Source: Opitutia bacterium (GTDB lineage: Bacteria; Verrucomicrobiota; Verrucomicrobiia; Opitutales; Seribacteraceae). From it: a DNA stretch of 15,936 bases. Shown piece by piece: positions 14,773 through 15,936 of the stretch (positions are counted from its first letter, which is position 1; every line of letters begins with the position of its first letter). The notes below the pieces were generated by a model. It searched no databases. It was not told the DNA's origin and saw only the letters and a program-made list of their open reading frames with translations. Location of the stretch: NCBI GenBank assembly GCA_002692605.1, contig NZLE01000141.1, positions 1 through 15,936 on the forward strand, given 5' to 3'. The translations under genes and the position numbers were made by a program.

Positions 14773-15936
14773 AGGTTTTGGAAGTCACCCCCTTCGCCAG
14801 CGAATGCGGCGGATGTATTGACGTTCCTGGATCGAAGAGCATTTCCAATCGGGCCCTGATTTTGGCTGCTCTTTGTGAAACGGAGGTCAAGCTGCAAGGA
14901 ATGCTCGAGAGCGAAGACGTCTCTCTGATGAAGGAGGCTCTGATCTCGTTGGGGGTTTCGGTTCAATCAGGGCAAGACTCGAGCACTCTTACAGTCAGGG
15001 GTTGCGGAGGGCGCTTCCCAGTAAAGAATCAAAGGATTGAGGTTGGAAATGCAGGGACGGTGGCGAGATTTCTCACCGCCTTGTTGGCCTTGCAGAAAGA
15101 CGGAACTTATCATTTGGATGGCTCGGATGCCATGAGAGTTCGGCCAATGAAGGAGTTGCTTACAGCATTGGAAAAGGGGGGTTGCCGATTCGAATTCGCC
15201 GGTAAGGAAGGTTGCTTTCCCTTCACCATGCGGACCAGGGGACTTTCACAAGGCGATTTCGAAGTGGATGCGTCCCAAAGCAGCCAAGTGCTTTCCGCCC
15301 TCCTGATGATCGCCCCAATGGTATCCGAATATACCAAGGTTCGCTATCCCAGGGGGACGGTTTCCGAACCCTTTGTGGATATCACCCTCGGAATGATGAG
15401 GAGCTTTTCGGAGAATTTGGACTTTTCCTACGAATATAGGCAAAACCAAGTAAGTATAACCTCGAAGGGGTATCATAGCGGAGATTCCCTCGTCTATTCA
15501 GTCGAACCGGACGCCACCGCGGCGAGTTATTTTATGACACTACCAGTTAGCATCGGGGGAACATGTGAAGTCGAGGGAATATCCGACTCGATGCTTCAAG
15601 GAGACGCCGACTACGGTGAAGTGCTCAGAAAGATCGGTATGAAAGTGGATTTCAGTGAAAATGGAGTAAAAACCGAAAACAAGGGTGGGCTCAAGGGAGG
15701 CGCTTTCGACTTTAACTCCATTTCGGACACCTTTCTCTCTCTGGCCGCAGTAAGTCCTTTGCTTGACCACCCGATTTCAATTCGGGGGATTTCTCATACC
15801 AGAAAGCAGGAGACCGACCGAGTAAGCGCCATGGCCATTGAATTGAATCGGCTTGGTCAAACCGTCGAGGAGTCCAATGATCAATTGAAGGTAATACAGA
15901 ATCTCCAGCGCTTGAAGGAGTTGGCGCGGGATGGAA
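14769..15936 (+). CDS. aroA: 3-phosphoshikimate 1-carboxyvinyltransferase (EPSP synthase), 3' end cut by the window
   Basis: Shikimate-pathway enzyme joining PEP to shikimate-3-phosphate. The first 389 codons are present; the family is usually about 430 residues, so roughly 40 are missing. Motifs: PGSKSISNRAL (20-30, Lys23), GNAGTVARFLTAL (93-105), RVRPMKEL (123-130), SSQVLSALLM (171-180, substrate Ser-Ser-Gln), EPDATAASYF (246-255), SDTFLSLAA (319-327, catalytic Asp320) and HTRKQETDR (343-351, Glu348 and Arg351). The frame is open to the window edge. Numbering happens to match E. coli through the NAGT loop: residue 101, Pro in E. coli, is Phe here. Its ATG overlaps the tyrA TGA, pointing to a shared transcript for aromatic amino acid synthesis. 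Confidence 0.95.
   Translation, partial: MKVLEVTPFASECGGCIDVPGSKSISNRALILAALCETEVKLQGMLESEDVSLMKEALISLGVSVQSGQDSSTLTVRGCGGRFPVKNQRIEVGNAGTVARFLTALLALQKDGTYHLDGSDAMRVRPMKELLTALEKGGCRFEFAGKEGCFPFTMRTRGLSQGDFEVDASQSSQVLSALLMIAPMVSEYTKVRYPRGTVSEPFVDITLGMMRSFSENLDFSYEYRQNQVSITSKGYHSGDSLVYSVEPDATAASYFMTLPVSIGGTCEVEGISDSMLQGDADYGEVLRKIGMKVDFSENGVKTENKGGLKGGAFDFNSISDTFLSLAAVSPLLDHPISIRGISHTRKQETDRVSAMAIELNRLGQTVEESNDQLKVIQNLQRLKELARDG

Overview
The window looks like a chromosomal segment of a marine-type member of Verrucomicrobiota, most likely class Opitutae (Puniceicoccales-like). The main reason is a very large protein at 1263-7127 with the sequence hallmarks of the Verru_Chthon cassette protein A family, which I know only from this phylum. 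Supporting signs are a secreted SUMF1-like protein, a PurM of the form I associate with Bacteroidetes, scarce Shine-Dalgarno sites and tight gene packing. Taxonomy is inferred from recognised families, not from a search.

Layout. Positions 79-8040 (+) form an envelope or secretion block: a secreted sulfatase-modifying-factor-like protein without the catalytic cysteines, the 1954-residue Verru_Chthon protein A with a pseudopilin-like N-terminus, and an unrecognised secreted protein or lipoprotein. Positions 8049-10574 (-) form a compact nucleotide-metabolism block transcribed purM > purine nucleoside phosphorylase > hisI. Divergent from it, 10634-11476 (+) encodes a GNAT acetyltransferase, which meets xseA tail to tail with both stop codons on the same CTAG. 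Positions 11473-13847 (-) read, in transcription order: a 57-residue single-TM protein, a 76-residue mini-prepilin, a VTT/DedA-type membrane protein, then xseA (exonuclease VII large subunit). Positions 13909-15936 (+) carry tyrA and aroA with an ATGA overlap, aroA running off the end of the window.

How the parts fit. purM, PNP and hisI touch purine synthesis, purine salvage and histidine synthesis, which are linked through AICAR. tyrA-aroA is an aromatic amino acid / shikimate unit. The most unusual content is the two proteins with type IV pilin-like N-termini: the giant protein A (no Glu at +5, like GspK/PilX minor pseudopilins) and the mini-prepilin (Glu at +5 and Pro at +22 both kept), together with the catalytically dead SUMF1-like protein. 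The Verru_Chthon cassette is a named family of unknown function, so this is the best candidate for an undescribed system here.

There is no gap longer than 300 bases without a gene. I saw no tRNA, rRNA, CRISPR array, insertion sequence, attachment site or replication origin.
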